A stretch of DNA of 64,000 nt from an uncultured Gammaproteobacteria bacterium (lineage in GTDB: Bacteria > Pseudomonadota > Gammaproteobacteria > DRLM01), in contig CAMYKQ010000017.1 of NCBI GenBank assembly GCA_947259075.1, positions 46,728-110,727 of the forward strand, read 5' to 3'. The position numbers were made by a program, and so were the translations under genes. Shown one piece after another: positions 8,644 to 18,218 of this stretch (within the stretch, counting starts at the first letter, position 1; the number at the start of each line of letters is the position of its first letter). Under the pieces are notes generated by a model. That model worked only from the letters and a program-made list of their open reading frames with translations, was not told the origin of the DNA and did not search any database.

Positions 8644-8769
8644 CTTCCTCTCCTCCCATCTCTCCACGCGCACGTGCACCCTCCCGTATCGGCGCCGCGG
8701 CGCATCCCCTAAACACGGCGGAGCGGGTACACTAGACCGCTGCAATCTAGCACTGAGCCGCCGCAGCGC

Positions 8770-9858
8770 ATGAATAACTCGAAGACCAGTCTCGCCCTGC
8801 CCTTATTGGGCCTGGTGCTACTCGCCGCGATCACCGCCACGCTCATGCTCGGCAAGAATAACGCGCAACGCGAACCCCTGCTTGCGCAAGAAGGCTGGCG
8901 CGCCACCACCCCTTTTCAAATCCCGCGCCGCGCCCTCACCGCGGTGGCCACGGCCACACATGTCTACGTAATCGGCGGCATGGACAATGAGGACAACTAC
9001 GTCGCGGAGGTGGAATACGCGCCCATCCTCGCCGGCGGCCGGCTCGGCCCTTGGCGCTTCACCGCACCGCTGGGGGAACCGCGATTTTATCTCTCGGCGG
9101 TGGTCAACAACGGCTACATCTACGCCATCGGCGGGGCCAATGGCGAGCGCGGCAAGGATAATATTCCCAGCGCCGCCGTCGAAAAGGCGCGCATTCTGCC
9201 CGATGGCGCGCTGGGCCCCTGGCAACGCGAGGTCTATCTCACCAGCCCGCGCCGCGGACTGCAAACCGTGGCCTACGGCGATCATCTCTACGCCATCGGC
9301 GGTTACAACGGCGCCTTTCTCAAATCCACCGAACATGCGCGGGTGAACGCCGACGGCACGCTGGACGCGTGGCAATTGGATGCGCAACAGGCGGTCGTGG
9401 ACCGTTACATCCACTCCGCGACGCATCTTGGCGACAAGCTCTATTTACTCGGCGGCCACGTGCAGGGCGCCGATGCCATGAGTTACGGCGACGTGGAAAT
9501 GAGCACGCTGGCGGCGGACGGCGCGCTGACGCCGTGGCGGATTCAAAAATCCGTCTTGCGGACGCCGCGCTTCATCGCCTCGGCCTTTGCCTTGAATGAT
9601 TACCTTTACATGCTGGGCGGCCACGACGGCCGCGAGCGGCTGCGCGGCGTGGAATTCGCGCGATTGAACCCGCGGGGTGAAGTCGGCGCCTGGTCGGCGG
9701 CCGCGCCGCTCAATGAAGGGCGCAGCGCGACCAGCTTGGCGGCACACGGTAATACAGTCTATGTGATGGGCGGGATGGGCCGCGAGGGCGCGCTCAACAG
9801 CGTGGAAATGGCCGAGCAATTGGCCAATGGCCGTCTGGGTTACCGCCGCGATGAGTAA
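8770..9858 (+). CDS. Kelch-repeat beta-propeller protein, membrane-anchored or exported
   Basis: A 362-residue protein with an N-terminal hydrophobic segment (about residues 9-27, signal anchor or uncleaved signal) and at least six kelch-like units of the form VYVIGGMDN, IYAIGGANG, LYAIGGYNG, LYLLGGHVQ, LYMLGGHDG and VYVMGGMGR, each followed by a LGPW or LDAW-type strand. Kelch propellers usually bind proteins or carbohydrates; no catalytic residues can be assigned. It stands alone between genes on the other strand, so its role is not indicated by context. Confidence 0.75.
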   Translation: MNNSKTSLALPLLGLVLLAAITATLMLGKNNAQREPLLAQEGWRATTPFQIPRRALTAVATATHVYVIGGMDNEDNYVAEVEYAPILAGGRLGPWRFTAPLGEPRFYLSAVVNNGYIYAIGGANGERGKDNIPSAAVEKARILPDGALGPWQREVYLTSPRRGLQTVAYGDHLYAIGGYNGAFLKSTEHARVNADGTLDAWQLDAQQAVVDRYIHSATHLGDKLYLLGGHVQGADAMSYGDVEMSTLAADGALTPWRIQKSVLRTPRFIASAFALNDYLYMLGGHDGRERLRGVEFARLNPRGEVGAWSAAAPLNEGRSATSLAAHGNTVYVMGGMGREGALNSVEMAEQLANGRLGYRRDE

Positions 9859-9865
9859 TGGCGCC

Positions 9866-11515
9866 TCAGAAATGCGCCCAATCAACCCGCGGCCCGGTCT
9901 CTTCCAGCCAACGGGTCAGCTGCTCCGCGGTTAGCGGACGGCTGATGTAATAACCTTGCGCGGAGTCGCAGCCCAAGGCGGACAATAAACACCAGGTCTT
10001 GTAGGACACCACGCCTTCGGCCACGGTCTTCAACCCGAGGTTATGCGCCAAATCAATGGTCGCGCGCACGATCACGCTGTCCTCATTTTCCTCGCTCATA
10101 TTGAGAATGAACGATTTGTCTATCTTGATTTCATCGACGGGCAATTGTTTAAGATAGGTGAGAGAGGAGTAGCCCGTGCCGAAATCGTCGATGGACAATT
10201 TCATGCCGAAACCGCTCAATTGATGCAGCACTTTCAGCGCATGCTGCGGATCGGTCATCACCGCGCTTTCGGTAATCTCCAACTCCAGCCATTCCGCTTT
10301 GGCGCTGCAGCCGTTGATCAAATCCAACAGTTGATCCGGCAAATCTTCGTCCTGCAGATTACACACCGACAGATTGACCGCCACGTTCAAGGCATAGCCG
10401 GCGGCACGCCACTTGGCGCATTGGGCCATGGCGGTACGCGTCACCCACAAGCCCAACGGACGGATGAAACCCGACTGTTCGGCGAGATGAATAAAACTGT
10501 CCGGGCTCATGAGGTCATAATTGGGGTGCTGCCAACGCACCAGGGCCTCGACACTCACCATCCGCCCCGACTTCATGTCCACTTTCGGCTGGTAGTGCAA
10601 GACCAATTCATTATTTTCCAAGGCTTGATGCAGCTCGCTCTTGAGCTTGAGATTATTGGGACTGCGAGCCTGATCCGGTTGATAGATCGCTTGGGAATCG
10701 TGACTGCCCTTGGCCGTACTCATGGCCAGGTCGGCGTGTTGAATCAAGGCTTGCGCATCCTGGCCGTGGGCGGGATACAGCGCGATGCCCAGGCTGGCGC
10801 TGAGTTGAATCATCTGCCCTTCCAATTCCAGCGGCTCGCGCAGGACTTGTAAGAGTTTGTCCGCCACTTGCCGCGCCTGCTCCACTGACTCGGTGGTGGG
10901 CAGTAAAACGGCGAATTCATCACCGCCCAGCCGCGCCACCGTATCGGATTCACGCAATTCACCGGACAGGCGGGAGGCTAATTGTTGCAACACCCAATCA
11001 CCGGCGTAGTGGCCGTAATTGTCATTGACGGCATGAAAGTCGTCGAGGTCGATGATAAAAATACTGAAAGGGCTGCCCAAGCGTTTACCGGTGAGAATGC
11101 TTTGATGCAAGCGATCATAAAACAGAATGCGGTTAGGCAGACCCGTGAGGGAATCGTAGACCACCTGATACTCTAGCGCCGCGCGTTTGGTCACGCGTTC
11201 ACCCACGTCGCGAATCAGCAAAACGAAGAAGTTGCCCTTATCGCAAATCGTCTCGCTCATCAATACCTCCACCGGTATGGTGGTGCCGTCGCGGCGATGG
11301 ATCTTGGCCTCATAACTATTTTCCAAGGGACGAGTGGACTGACTCAGTTCATTGGTTAAATACAGACCGGGAATGAGCAATTCGATATTGCGGCCTTTAA
11401 CATCAGCCAAGGCATAGGAAAAAAGGGTTTGCGCAACGGCATTCAACGATTCGATGGCGCCCTGTTCATTGATAATGACAATGCCATCGTAACGCGATTT
11501 TAGGGCTTTCTTCAC
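9866..11515 (-). CDS. PAS-GGDEF-EAL c-di-GMP turnover protein
   Basis: A 549-residue cytoplasmic signalling protein with an N-terminal PAS domain (about 1-120), a GGDEF diguanylate cyclase domain with an intact RLGGDEFAVLLP site near residue 205, and an EAL phosphodiesterase domain with SVEALVRWQHP, LEITESAVM, IDDFGTGYSSLTYLKQ, IKIDKSFI and TVAEGV. All main catalytic motifs are intact, so both activities are possible. The start is GTG with AAAGGAT upstream. It is downstream of nasA on the same strand (173 nt gap); co-transcription is possible but not shown. No membrane segment, so any signal is sensed by the PAS domain or partners. Confidence 0.93.
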   Translation of the reverse strand: MKKALKSRYDGIVIINEQGAIESLNAVAQTLFSYALADVKGRNIELLIPGLYLTNELSQSTRPLENSYEAKIHRRDGTTIPVEVLMSETICDKGNFFVLLIRDVGERVTKRAALEYQVVYDSLTGLPNRILFYDRLHQSILTGKRLGSPFSIFIIDLDDFHAVNDNYGHYAGDWVLQQLASRLSGELRESDTVARLGGDEFAVLLPTTESVEQARQVADKLLQVLREPLELEGQMIQLSASLGIALYPAHGQDAQALIQHADLAMSTAKGSHDSQAIYQPDQARSPNNLKLKSELHQALENNELVLHYQPKVDMKSGRMVSVEALVRWQHPNYDLMSPDSFIHLAEQSGFIRPLGLWVTRTAMAQCAKWRAAGYALNVAVNLSVCNLQDEDLPDQLLDLINGCSAKAEWLELEITESAVMTDPQHALKVLHQLSGFGMKLSIDDFGTGYSSLTYLKQLPVDEIKIDKSFILNMSEENEDSVIVRATIDLAHNLGLKTVAEGVVSYKTWCLLSALGCDSAQGYYISRPLTAEQLTRWLEETGPRVDWAHF

Positions 11516-11688
11516 AGGCGAGATCCTTTAATCCGAGATACGCGAAGGCGCTAACGCGCCACGTCCCAGCAGGGGTTTGTGACCCATGTCATAAAACGGC
11601 GGGGGAATGGAAACCTTTAGCCGGAGTGGCCCAAGAAAGGAGGCTCAACTCGCCGTGGCCACGCCGGTGCGGAGCGAGTGCGCGGGGT

Positions 11689-14361
11689 TCAGGCCGGTAA
11701 ATTCGACCGCTGGGCGATCAGCGCCTTGAGTTCGGGGATGCAAGAACCGCAATTGGTGCCGGCCTTGAGTGCGCGGCCGATGGCCTCGGGGGTGGTCAAG
11801 CCCTGTTCGCGGATGGCGCGGCTGAGGGTGTTCACCCCCACCGCGAAACAACTGCAGACGATGCGTCCGGCGTCGGGCCGGTCCTTGGACGGCGTGCCGG
11901 TGAGCAGGCTCGCCCGGTCCTGCGGACCCAAGCTCTCTTGCGCGAATAACTGCCCCAGCCAGGTACGTGGTGGCAGTTCAATGCCAGGGGCGATGAACAC
12001 GCAGCTCTCCACCCGCTGACCGACCAGGCGCACACCGCGGTAGCGGCCGGCGGCGGTGTCCTGATACTCCACCCATTCCTTGCGTGCCTGCTCATCGCTG
12101 CAAAGCATGGCGCGCGCCCAGCGGCTCCACTCGTCGGGCAGAGACTCACCCGCCAATTCATAACGCCAGAACTGCTGGCCCGCGGCCATGACCCAATAGT
12201 CGAGCGCCGGCAGCCGCAGACGCCGCCGCGACAGAATAAAGCCGTGCCATTTCGGCGTGTAGGCCTCCAGCTGCACGGGCGTGTGTTTCGATTCCGGCTG
12301 ACCGGAGACGGGATCGGTCTCGGGATTGACCAGGGCATCCACCCGCCCTTGCGCCGCGAATTGCGCGGTCCAGTGCATGGGCACGAATACTTGGCCGGGC
12401 AACTGTCCTTCATTGAGCGAAACGCGGGCGATCATCGCGCCCCAGCGGCTGCGCAAGCGCAACAAGGCCCCTTCCTTCACGCTCAAGCGCGCGGCATCGC
12501 GCGGATGCAGTTCCGCATACGGTTCCGCGATGTGCGCCGACAGGCGCGGCGATTTACCGGTGCGCGTCAAGGTGTGCCAGTGATCCCGCACCCGGCCGGT
12601 GTTGAGCACGAAGGGGTATTCGACATCGGTGGCATGCACCGGCGCGCGCGGCGTCACCGCCACGAAACGCGCCTTGCCGCTCGCGGTGAAGAAGCGGCCG
12701 TCGCCGAAGAGCCGCGGCGTGCCCGTGGCCTGCGCGGCGTTCACCGGCCACTGCACGGGTTGTAATTGCGCATAGGCCGCATCGCTCAGTTGCGCGAGCG
12801 CGGAGAGATCGAAGTCGCGCGTGCCCTGATTTTCAAAACCGCTCAAGGCGGCGTGTTCGCGAAACACCGCCGCCGCGCTCTCGAAGGCGAAGCCTTCGCC
12901 GTAAGCCATGCGCCGCGCCACTTCATTGATGATCCACCAATCGGGCTTGGCTTCGCCCGGCGGCGGCAGAAAGGCGCGTTGACGCGAGATGCGCCGCTCG
13001 GAGTTGGTGACCGTGCCCTCCTTCTCGCCCCAGGCCAATGCCGGCAGCAATACATGCGCCAGCGCAGTCGTATCAGTTTTAGCGATGCAATCGGAGACCA
13101 CGACTAATTCGCACTTCTCCAGCGCGGCGCGCACGCGATCGGCGTCGGGCATGCTCACCACCGGATTGGTGGCCATGATCCACACCGCTTTGATGCGTCC
13201 CTCGCCGATGGCGCGGAACATATCCACCGCCTTCAGCCCGGGTTGCGTAGCGATGCGCGGCGCCTGCCAGAAACGTTGCACGCGATCGACGTCGGCCGCG
13301 GCGAAATCCATGTGCGCGGCCAATTGATTGGCCAAGCCGCCCACCTCGCGCCCGCCCATGGCATTGGGCTGACCCGTCACGGAGAACGGCCCCATGCCGG
13401 GCCGGCCGATGCGGCCGCTGGCGAGATGGCAATTGATGATGGCGTTGACCTTGTCGCTGCCGCTGGAAGATTGATTGATGCCTTGTGAATAGACCGTCAC
13501 CGTTTTTTCGGTACGGGCGAACAGGCCGTAAAATTGCGCGACATCTTCTTCACTTAAACCGCAGGCGGCGGCCACCGCGGGTATCGTCGCCGCGCTGTCG
13601 CGCGCCGCCTGCAGCGCCTGGCCATAACCTTCGGTGTGCGCCTCAAGAAAATTGAAATCGGCGCGGCCGTTTTGAAATAGATAACTCAACAGGCCGTTGA
13701 ACAACACCGCGTCGCTGCCGGATTTCAACGGCAGATGCAGATCGGCGATGTCACAGGTGGCGGTACGGCGCGGATCGATGACGATGACTTTACATTGCGC
13801 GTTTTTTTCCTTGGCGGCGCGGATACGTTGAAACAGCACCGGGTGACACCACGCGGTATTGGAACCGGTCAGCACCAGCAAATCGGCCTGCTCCAAATCC
13901 TCGTAATTACCCGGGACCGTGTCGCTGCCGAAGGCGCGCTTGTGCCCGGCGACGCTGGAGGACATGCACAGCCGCGAATTGGTGTCGATGTTCGCCGAAC
14001 CGATGAAGCCCTTCATCAGCTTGTTGGCGACGTAGTAATCCTCGGTGAGCAATTGCCCGGAAACATAAAAAGCCACGGCCTCGGGGCCGTGCTGTTCGAT
14101 GATGCGGCGGAAACCGCCGCCGACGTGATCGAGCGCCGCGTCCCAACTGGTTTGCTCGCCGTGAATTTGCGGATACAGCAAACGGCCGTCAAGGTCCACG
14201 GTCTCACCCAAGGCCGCGCCCTTGGAACACAAGCGGCCGAGATTGGCGGGATGTTGCGCGTCGCCTTTGACGCTGACCGTGTAGCCTTCACCCGGCGTGG
14301 CCAACACGCCGCAACCGACACCGCAATAGGGACAAGTGGTACGTACCGCATCCACGCGCAA
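11689..14361 (-). CDS. nasA: Assimilatory nitrate reductase, catalytic subunit
   Basis: Cytoplasmic molybdopterin enzyme that reduces nitrate to nitrite. The 890-residue protein has an N-terminal [4Fe-4S] site (TTCPYCGVGCGVLATP, then RLCSKGAALGE), the Mo-bis-MGD domains with LCMSSSVAGHKRAFGSD and GSNTAWCHPVLFQRI, the molybdopterin-binding C-terminal domain (VLNTGRVRDHWHTLTRTGKS), and a C-terminal BFD-like [2Fe-2S] domain (CSCFAVGV...CGSC near residues 835-880). No Tat signal, as expected for the assimilatory enzyme. It starts 4 nt after the nirD stop, so nirB-nirD-nasA is one operon. Confidence 0.96.
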   Translation of the reverse strand: MRVDAVRTTCPYCGVGCGVLATPGEGYTVSVKGDAQHPANLGRLCSKGAALGETVDLDGRLLYPQIHGEQTSWDAALDHVGGGFRRIIEQHGPEAVAFYVSGQLLTEDYYVANKLMKGFIGSANIDTNSRLCMSSSVAGHKRAFGSDTVPGNYEDLEQADLLVLTGSNTAWCHPVLFQRIRAAKEKNAQCKVIVIDPRRTATCDIADLHLPLKSGSDAVLFNGLLSYLFQNGRADFNFLEAHTEGYGQALQAARDSAATIPAVAAACGLSEEDVAQFYGLFARTEKTVTVYSQGINQSSSGSDKVNAIINCHLASGRIGRPGMGPFSVTGQPNAMGGREVGGLANQLAAHMDFAAADVDRVQRFWQAPRIATQPGLKAVDMFRAIGEGRIKAVWIMATNPVVSMPDADRVRAALEKCELVVVSDCIAKTDTTALAHVLLPALAWGEKEGTVTNSERRISRQRAFLPPPGEAKPDWWIINEVARRMAYGEGFAFESAAAVFREHAALSGFENQGTRDFDLSALAQLSDAAYAQLQPVQWPVNAAQATGTPRLFGDGRFFTASGKARFVAVTPRAPVHATDVEYPFVLNTGRVRDHWHTLTRTGKSPRLSAHIAEPYAELHPRDAARLSVKEGALLRLRSRWGAMIARVSLNEGQLPGQVFVPMHWTAQFAAQGRVDALVNPETDPVSGQPESKHTPVQLEAYTPKWHGFILSRRRLRLPALDYWVMAAGQQFWRYELAGESLPDEWSRWARAMLCSDEQARKEWVEYQDTAAGRYRGVRLVGQRVESCVFIAPGIELPPRTWLGQLFAQESLGPQDRASLLTGTPSKDRPDAGRIVCSCFAVGVNTLSRAIREQGLTTPEAIGRALKAGTNCGSCIPELKALIAQRSNLPA

Positions 14362-14365
14362 GCCT

Positions 14366-14728
14366 TCAGCGCGCGGCGGGCGCGGCGGGTAATTGCAAAT
14401 ACACCACGCCCTGTTCCACTTTCACCGGATAGGAACCCGTGTGGCCCTCGTCCGGCGCCACCGCGCAGCCGGTCTGTAATTCTATGCACCAATTGTGCAG
14501 CGGGCAGGCCACTTTGTGATCGAAGACGATGCCCTGCGACAAGGGCCCGCCCTTGTGCGGACAGCGGTCGTCCAAGGCGAAAATGTGATCGTCATTGGCG
14601 CGAAACACCGCCACATCACCGCGGGGCGTGCGCACCACGCGCGCGCCGAGAGCGGGGATATCTTCGAGCTTACCTACTTCCAGCCATTGCTTCATCGCGA
14701 TTACCGTTGCTGTACTACTCACCGTCAC
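14366..14728 (-). CDS. nirD: Nitrite reductase [NAD(P)H] small subunit
   Basis: Rieske-like small subunit of the assimilatory siroheme nitrite reductase. The 120-residue product has CPHKGGPLSQG and CPLHNWCIELQTG, the Cys/His pattern of a Rieske [2Fe-2S] centre. The start is taken as GTG 14728 because AAAGGAAGGGT precedes it; ATG 14695 (MKQWLEVGK) is an alternative. It lies 9 nt after nirB and 4 nt before nasA. Confidence 0.95.
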   Translation of the reverse strand: MTVSSTATVIAMKQWLEVGKLEDIPALGARVVRTPRGDVAVFRANDDHIFALDDRCPHKGGPLSQGIVFDHKVACPLHNWCIELQTGCAVAPDEGHTGSYPVKVEQGVVYLQLPAAPAAR

Positions 14729-14737
14729 ACCCTTCCT

Positions 14738-17176
14738 TTAAACCACATGCTTCAGCGGCACGAATTCATGCTGGTCCACGCCCTGCTCGGCACGCTCGGC
14801 CCAAGGATCCACCTGCGCATGTTGTTGCGATTCGAGGAAGCGTTGATACAAGGCCGCGCGGCCCGCGGCGTCCTCCACCACGCGTTGTTTCACATAGGAC
14901 AGGCCCACCCGTTCGATCCACGGCGCGGTGCGCTCCAGATACTGCGCCTCTTCGCGGTAGACCTGCATGAAGGCGCCGCAGTATTCCATAACTTGCTCCT
15001 CGGTTTCCACCTTGCAGAGCAAATCGGTGGCGCGCACCTTCACCCCGCCGTTACCGCCGACGTGCAATTCGTAACCGGAATCGACGCAGACCACGCCGTA
15101 ATCCTTGATCGTCGCCTCGGCGCAATTGCGCGGACAGCCGGACACCGCGATCTTGAATTTGTGCGGCGTCCACGAACCCCAAGTCATTTTTTCGATCTTG
15201 ATGCCGAGGCCGGTGGAATCCTGGGTGCCGAAGCGGCACCATTCGGAACCGACGCAAGTCTTCACCGTGCGCAGCGATTTACCGTAGGCATGACCCGAGA
15301 CGAATCCGGCTTTGTTGAGATCACCCCACATGCGCGGCAGGTCTTCCTTCTTCACACCCAATAAATCAATGCGCTGACCGCCGGTAATCTTCACGGTCGG
15401 CACTTTATACTTGTCCGCCACATCGGCGATGGCGCGCAGCTCGGCCGCGTTGGTCACCCCGCCCCAGATGCGCGGCACCACCGAATAGGTGCCGTCCTTT
15501 TGAATATTGGCGTGGGCGCGTTCGTTGATGAAACGCGACTGGTAATCATCTTTCACGTCACCGGGCCAGGCGGCGATCAGATAGAAATTGAGCGCCGGAC
15601 GGCATTTGGCACAACCATCGGCCGAATGCCACTCACAAAAATCCATCACCGCGCGAATACTGGTCAAACGCTGCGATTGAATCGCCTTGCGCACTTGCTC
15701 GTGGGTGTGATCGGTACAACCGCACATCGGTTTTTCTTTGGACGAAGTCGAGTAATCACCGACGGTGTTGGCGAGGATCTGTTCGACCAGGCCAGTGCAC
15801 GAGCCGCACGAGGCCGAGGCCTTGGTGTGGGCGCGCACGTCATCGAGGGTGAACAAACCTTTGCTGGTGATCGCCTTGACGATGGTGCCCTTGCACACGC
15901 CGTTACAACCGCAAATTTCCGCATTGTCGGCCATCGCCGCCACCGCGTTTTGACCACCGTGACCCGAATCGCCCAAGTGAGCCTGACCGAAGAGCAGGCC
16001 GTCGCGGATATCACTGACATCGGTGCCGTCACGCATCAATTGAAAATACCAAGCGCCATCCACGGTGTCGCCATACAACACCGCGCCGTGAATCTTATTG
16101 TCCTTCAGCACTAGTTTTTTATAGACGCCGTGGCCGGGGTCTTTATAAACAACGTCCTCACAACCCTCGCCGCCGCCGAACTCACCCGCCGAGAATAAAT
16201 CAATGCCAGTCACCTTCAATTTGGTTGAGGTCACCGAGCCTTGATAACGGGCGTAACCGAAACCCGCGAGGTGATTGGCGCAGACCTTGGCCTGCTCGAA
16301 CAGCGGTGCGACCAAACCGTAAGAGGTGCCGCGATGCTGCACGCATTCGCCCACCGCGTAGACACGCGGATCGAAGGTCTGCATGGTGTCGTTGACGATC
16401 ACGCCGCGTTCACAATGCAGGCCGATCTTTTTGGCGAGCTCGATGTTGGGGCGAATACCCACGGCCATCACCACCAAATCGGCCTCCACTTCGCTGCCAT
16501 CCTTGAAACGCACGCCGCGCACGCGATCATCCCCAAGGATGGCGGCCGTCTGCGCTTCCATTAAGAATTTCAGACCACGTTGTTCCAGTGAGGACTTGAG
16601 CAGGGTCGCCGCCGGCTTATCCAACTGACGTTCCATCAAAGTGTCCAGCAAATGCACCACGGTGACATCCATTCCTTGTTTGAGCAGGCCGTTGGCCGCT
16701 TCCAAACCCAGCAGGCCACCGCCGATCACCACCGCGTGGCGATGCTGTTTGCTCGCGGCGAGCATGGCGTCGACATCGTAAATATCACGGAAGCTCACTA
16801 CCCCGGGCAACTCATGGCCGGGCACGGGGATGATGAAGGGATTGGAGCCGGTGGCGAACAGCAAACGGTCGTACTTCGTCACCGTGCCATCTGCCGCGAT
16901 CACCTCGCGCCGCGCGCGATTGACCTCCACCACCTTCTTGCCTTTATACAGCGTGATGTGATTGTCGGCGTACCATTGATCATCATTGAGCATAATCTCC
17001 TCAATGGTCTTCTCGCCGGCCAGCACCGGCGACAATAGAATGCGATTGTAATTGCCGTACGGCTCGGCGCCGAACACGGTGACTTCGTAATGCTCCGGCG
17101 CCAGCTTGAGCAGCTCTTCCAAGGTGCGCACACCGGCCATACCGTTACCGATCAATACCAATTTTTCTTTAGACAT
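14738..17176 (-). CDS. nirB: Nitrite reductase [NAD(P)H] large subunit
   Basis: Reduces nitrite to ammonium with NAD(P)H in the cytoplasm. The 812-residue chain shows an FAD/NAD(P)-binding module (IGNGMAGVRTLEEL, ATGSNPFIIPVPG, VIGGGLLGLEAAN, YAVGECVQHRGTSYG), a BFD-like [2Fe-2S] domain (CGCNGVCKG...CGSC) plus a second Cys-rich unit (MCGCTDHTHEQ...GCAKC), and the C-terminal siroheme/[4Fe-4S] domain (TCVGSEWCRFGTQDS, SGCPRNCAEATIKDYGVV). First gene of nirB-nirD-nasA, behind a sigma-54 promoter at 17219-17235. Confidence 0.97.
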   Translation of the reverse strand: MSKEKLVLIGNGMAGVRTLEELLKLAPEHYEVTVFGAEPYGNYNRILLSPVLAGEKTIEEIMLNDDQWYADNHITLYKGKKVVEVNRARREVIAADGTVTKYDRLLFATGSNPFIIPVPGHELPGVVSFRDIYDVDAMLAASKQHRHAVVIGGGLLGLEAANGLLKQGMDVTVVHLLDTLMERQLDKPAATLLKSSLEQRGLKFLMEAQTAAILGDDRVRGVRFKDGSEVEADLVVMAVGIRPNIELAKKIGLHCERGVIVNDTMQTFDPRVYAVGECVQHRGTSYGLVAPLFEQAKVCANHLAGFGYARYQGSVTSTKLKVTGIDLFSAGEFGGGEGCEDVVYKDPGHGVYKKLVLKDNKIHGAVLYGDTVDGAWYFQLMRDGTDVSDIRDGLLFGQAHLGDSGHGGQNAVAAMADNAEICGCNGVCKGTIVKAITSKGLFTLDDVRAHTKASASCGSCTGLVEQILANTVGDYSTSSKEKPMCGCTDHTHEQVRKAIQSQRLTSIRAVMDFCEWHSADGCAKCRPALNFYLIAAWPGDVKDDYQSRFINERAHANIQKDGTYSVVPRIWGGVTNAAELRAIADVADKYKVPTVKITGGQRIDLLGVKKEDLPRMWGDLNKAGFVSGHAYGKSLRTVKTCVGSEWCRFGTQDSTGLGIKIEKMTWGSWTPHKFKIAVSGCPRNCAEATIKDYGVVCVDSGYELHVGGNGGVKVRATDLLCKVETEEQVMEYCGAFMQVYREEAQYLERTAPWIERVGLSYVKQRVVEDAAGRAALYQRFLESQQHAQVDPWAERAEQGVDQHEFVPLKHVV

Positions 17177-17218
17177 CTTGCTCCAACTCTCTCAAAATGC
17201 ACGGGCATACCTGTGGAG

Positions 17219-17235
17219 AGCAACATGCATGCCAG
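17219..17235 (-). promoter_or_regulatory. Sigma-54 promoter of nirBD-nasA
   Basis: Reverse strand reads CTGGCATGCATGTTGCT: GG and GC separated by ten bases, close to the consensus TGGCAC-N5-TTGCW. Transcription would start roughly 12 nt beyond the GC, about 30 nt before the nirB ATG. No two-hairpin antiterminator fits in this short leader, unlike the nrtA, redox and porin operons. Confidence 0.75.
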
Positions 17236-17320
17236 CAGATAGGGCATCGCACAAAAACAGGCTAAGCGATTGATGTGTATTAGACAGTAGCGCGCGCGGC
17301 GACTGCAGCCAGATGCACGC

Positions 17321-17389
17321 GCACCATTATCGCGATGACAAACGCACCAAAAGCGGGCCGGCATCGCCGCACGCGTGGTCAATTGGTGC
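17321..17389. promoter_or_regulatory. Possible NtrC half-sites upstream of nirB
   Basis: Three GCACCA half-sites occur at 17321-17326, 17344-17349 and (inverted, TGGTGC) 17384-17389, about 110-180 nt upstream of the predicted nirB start point, the usual distance for an enhancer. None forms a full GCAC-N7-GTGC dyad, so NtrC binding here is only suggested. Confidence 0.3.
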
Positions 17390-17472
17390 GTCACTTTTTA
17401 GAGGGCTAGACGCCACGGCACAGGCTGTGGCATGTTGCCGCGCATCTCAAGTCAAGGCGTGAATCAAAGCAC

Positions 17473-18189
17473 ATGAAACCGATTTATATCTTCCGTCACA
17501 TCACCTGCGAAGGGCCGGGATACCTCAGTGATTTTCTCGAGCGGCATCGCGTACCTTACCGCCTCATCGCCATCGATCAAGGCAAGTGCGTGCCCCCCGA
17601 TCTCAGTGACACCAGCGCACTGGTGTTCATGGGCGGGCCGATGAGCGTGAACGATCCGTTGCCGTGGATTAACGATGAACTGCGGTTGATACAACAAGCA
17701 CGCGAGCAAAACATGCCCGTGCTCGGTCATTGCCTCGGCGGGCAATTAATCGCCAAGGCCATGGGCGCGCGGGTATACGCGAATGGGGCGCAAGAAATCG
17801 GCTGGCACCCTGTAGAAAAAACGGATGCAGCGTCGCCCTGGCTGGCGGATTTGCCGGCGCGTTTCGAGGTGTTTCACTGGCACGGGGAAACCTTTGACCT
17901 GCCCGCGGGCGCCACGCCCTTGCTGCGTAGCGCTTACTGTGAAAATCAAGCCTTCGCCCTCGGCTCGATGCTGGCGCTGCAATGCCATGTGGAAATGACG
18001 GCGCCCATGATAGTCGAGTGGGCGGAGATGAACCGCGAGGCCTTGGCCGTTCCCAGCGCCAGCGTGCAGTCACGTCACGCCATCACCTGCGACGCGGACG
18101 CACGCGTGAAAAATCTGCACGCCATCGCCGATGTATTATACGAGCGCTGGCTGGCCTCCGTGCTCGAACACGCAGCGGCACGTGCCTAA
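17473..18189 (+). CDS. Type 1 glutamine amidotransferase (class I GATase domain)
   Basis: A 238-residue stand-alone class I amidotransferase. The nucleophile Cys is in VLGHCLGGQLIAKA near residue 88, with VFMGGPMSVND (oxyanion region) upstream and the His-x-Glu pair in LQCHVEMT near residue 174; VFHWHGETFDLP is typical of the GMP synthase-like subfamily. Such proteins hydrolyse glutamine or related gamma-glutamyl compounds. It is divergent from nirB, sharing the 296-nt intergenic region, which fits a link to nitrogen metabolism, but the acceptor substrate cannot be told. Confidence 0.88.
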   Translation: MKPIYIFRHITCEGPGYLSDFLERHRVPYRLIAIDQGKCVPPDLSDTSALVFMGGPMSVNDPLPWINDELRLIQQAREQNMPVLGHCLGGQLIAKAMGARVYANGAQEIGWHPVEKTDAASPWLADLPARFEVFHWHGETFDLPAGATPLLRSAYCENQAFALGSMLALQCHVEMTAPMIVEWAEMNREALAVPSASVQSRHAITCDADARVKNLHAIADVLYERWLASVLEHAAARA

Positions 18190-18218
18190 CGATGCGCACT
18201 GGCGCGCAACGCGCGGCG

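Noticed and set aside
11516..11688. Possible c-di-GMP riboswitch before the PAS-GGDEF-EAL gene
   Set aside because: The expected conserved blocks of the c-di-GMP-I class could not be matched on the reverse strand.
13735..14970. 411-codon forward frame opposite nasA, nirD and nirB
   Set aside because: Runs antisense across three conserved genes; no motif or ribosome binding site.
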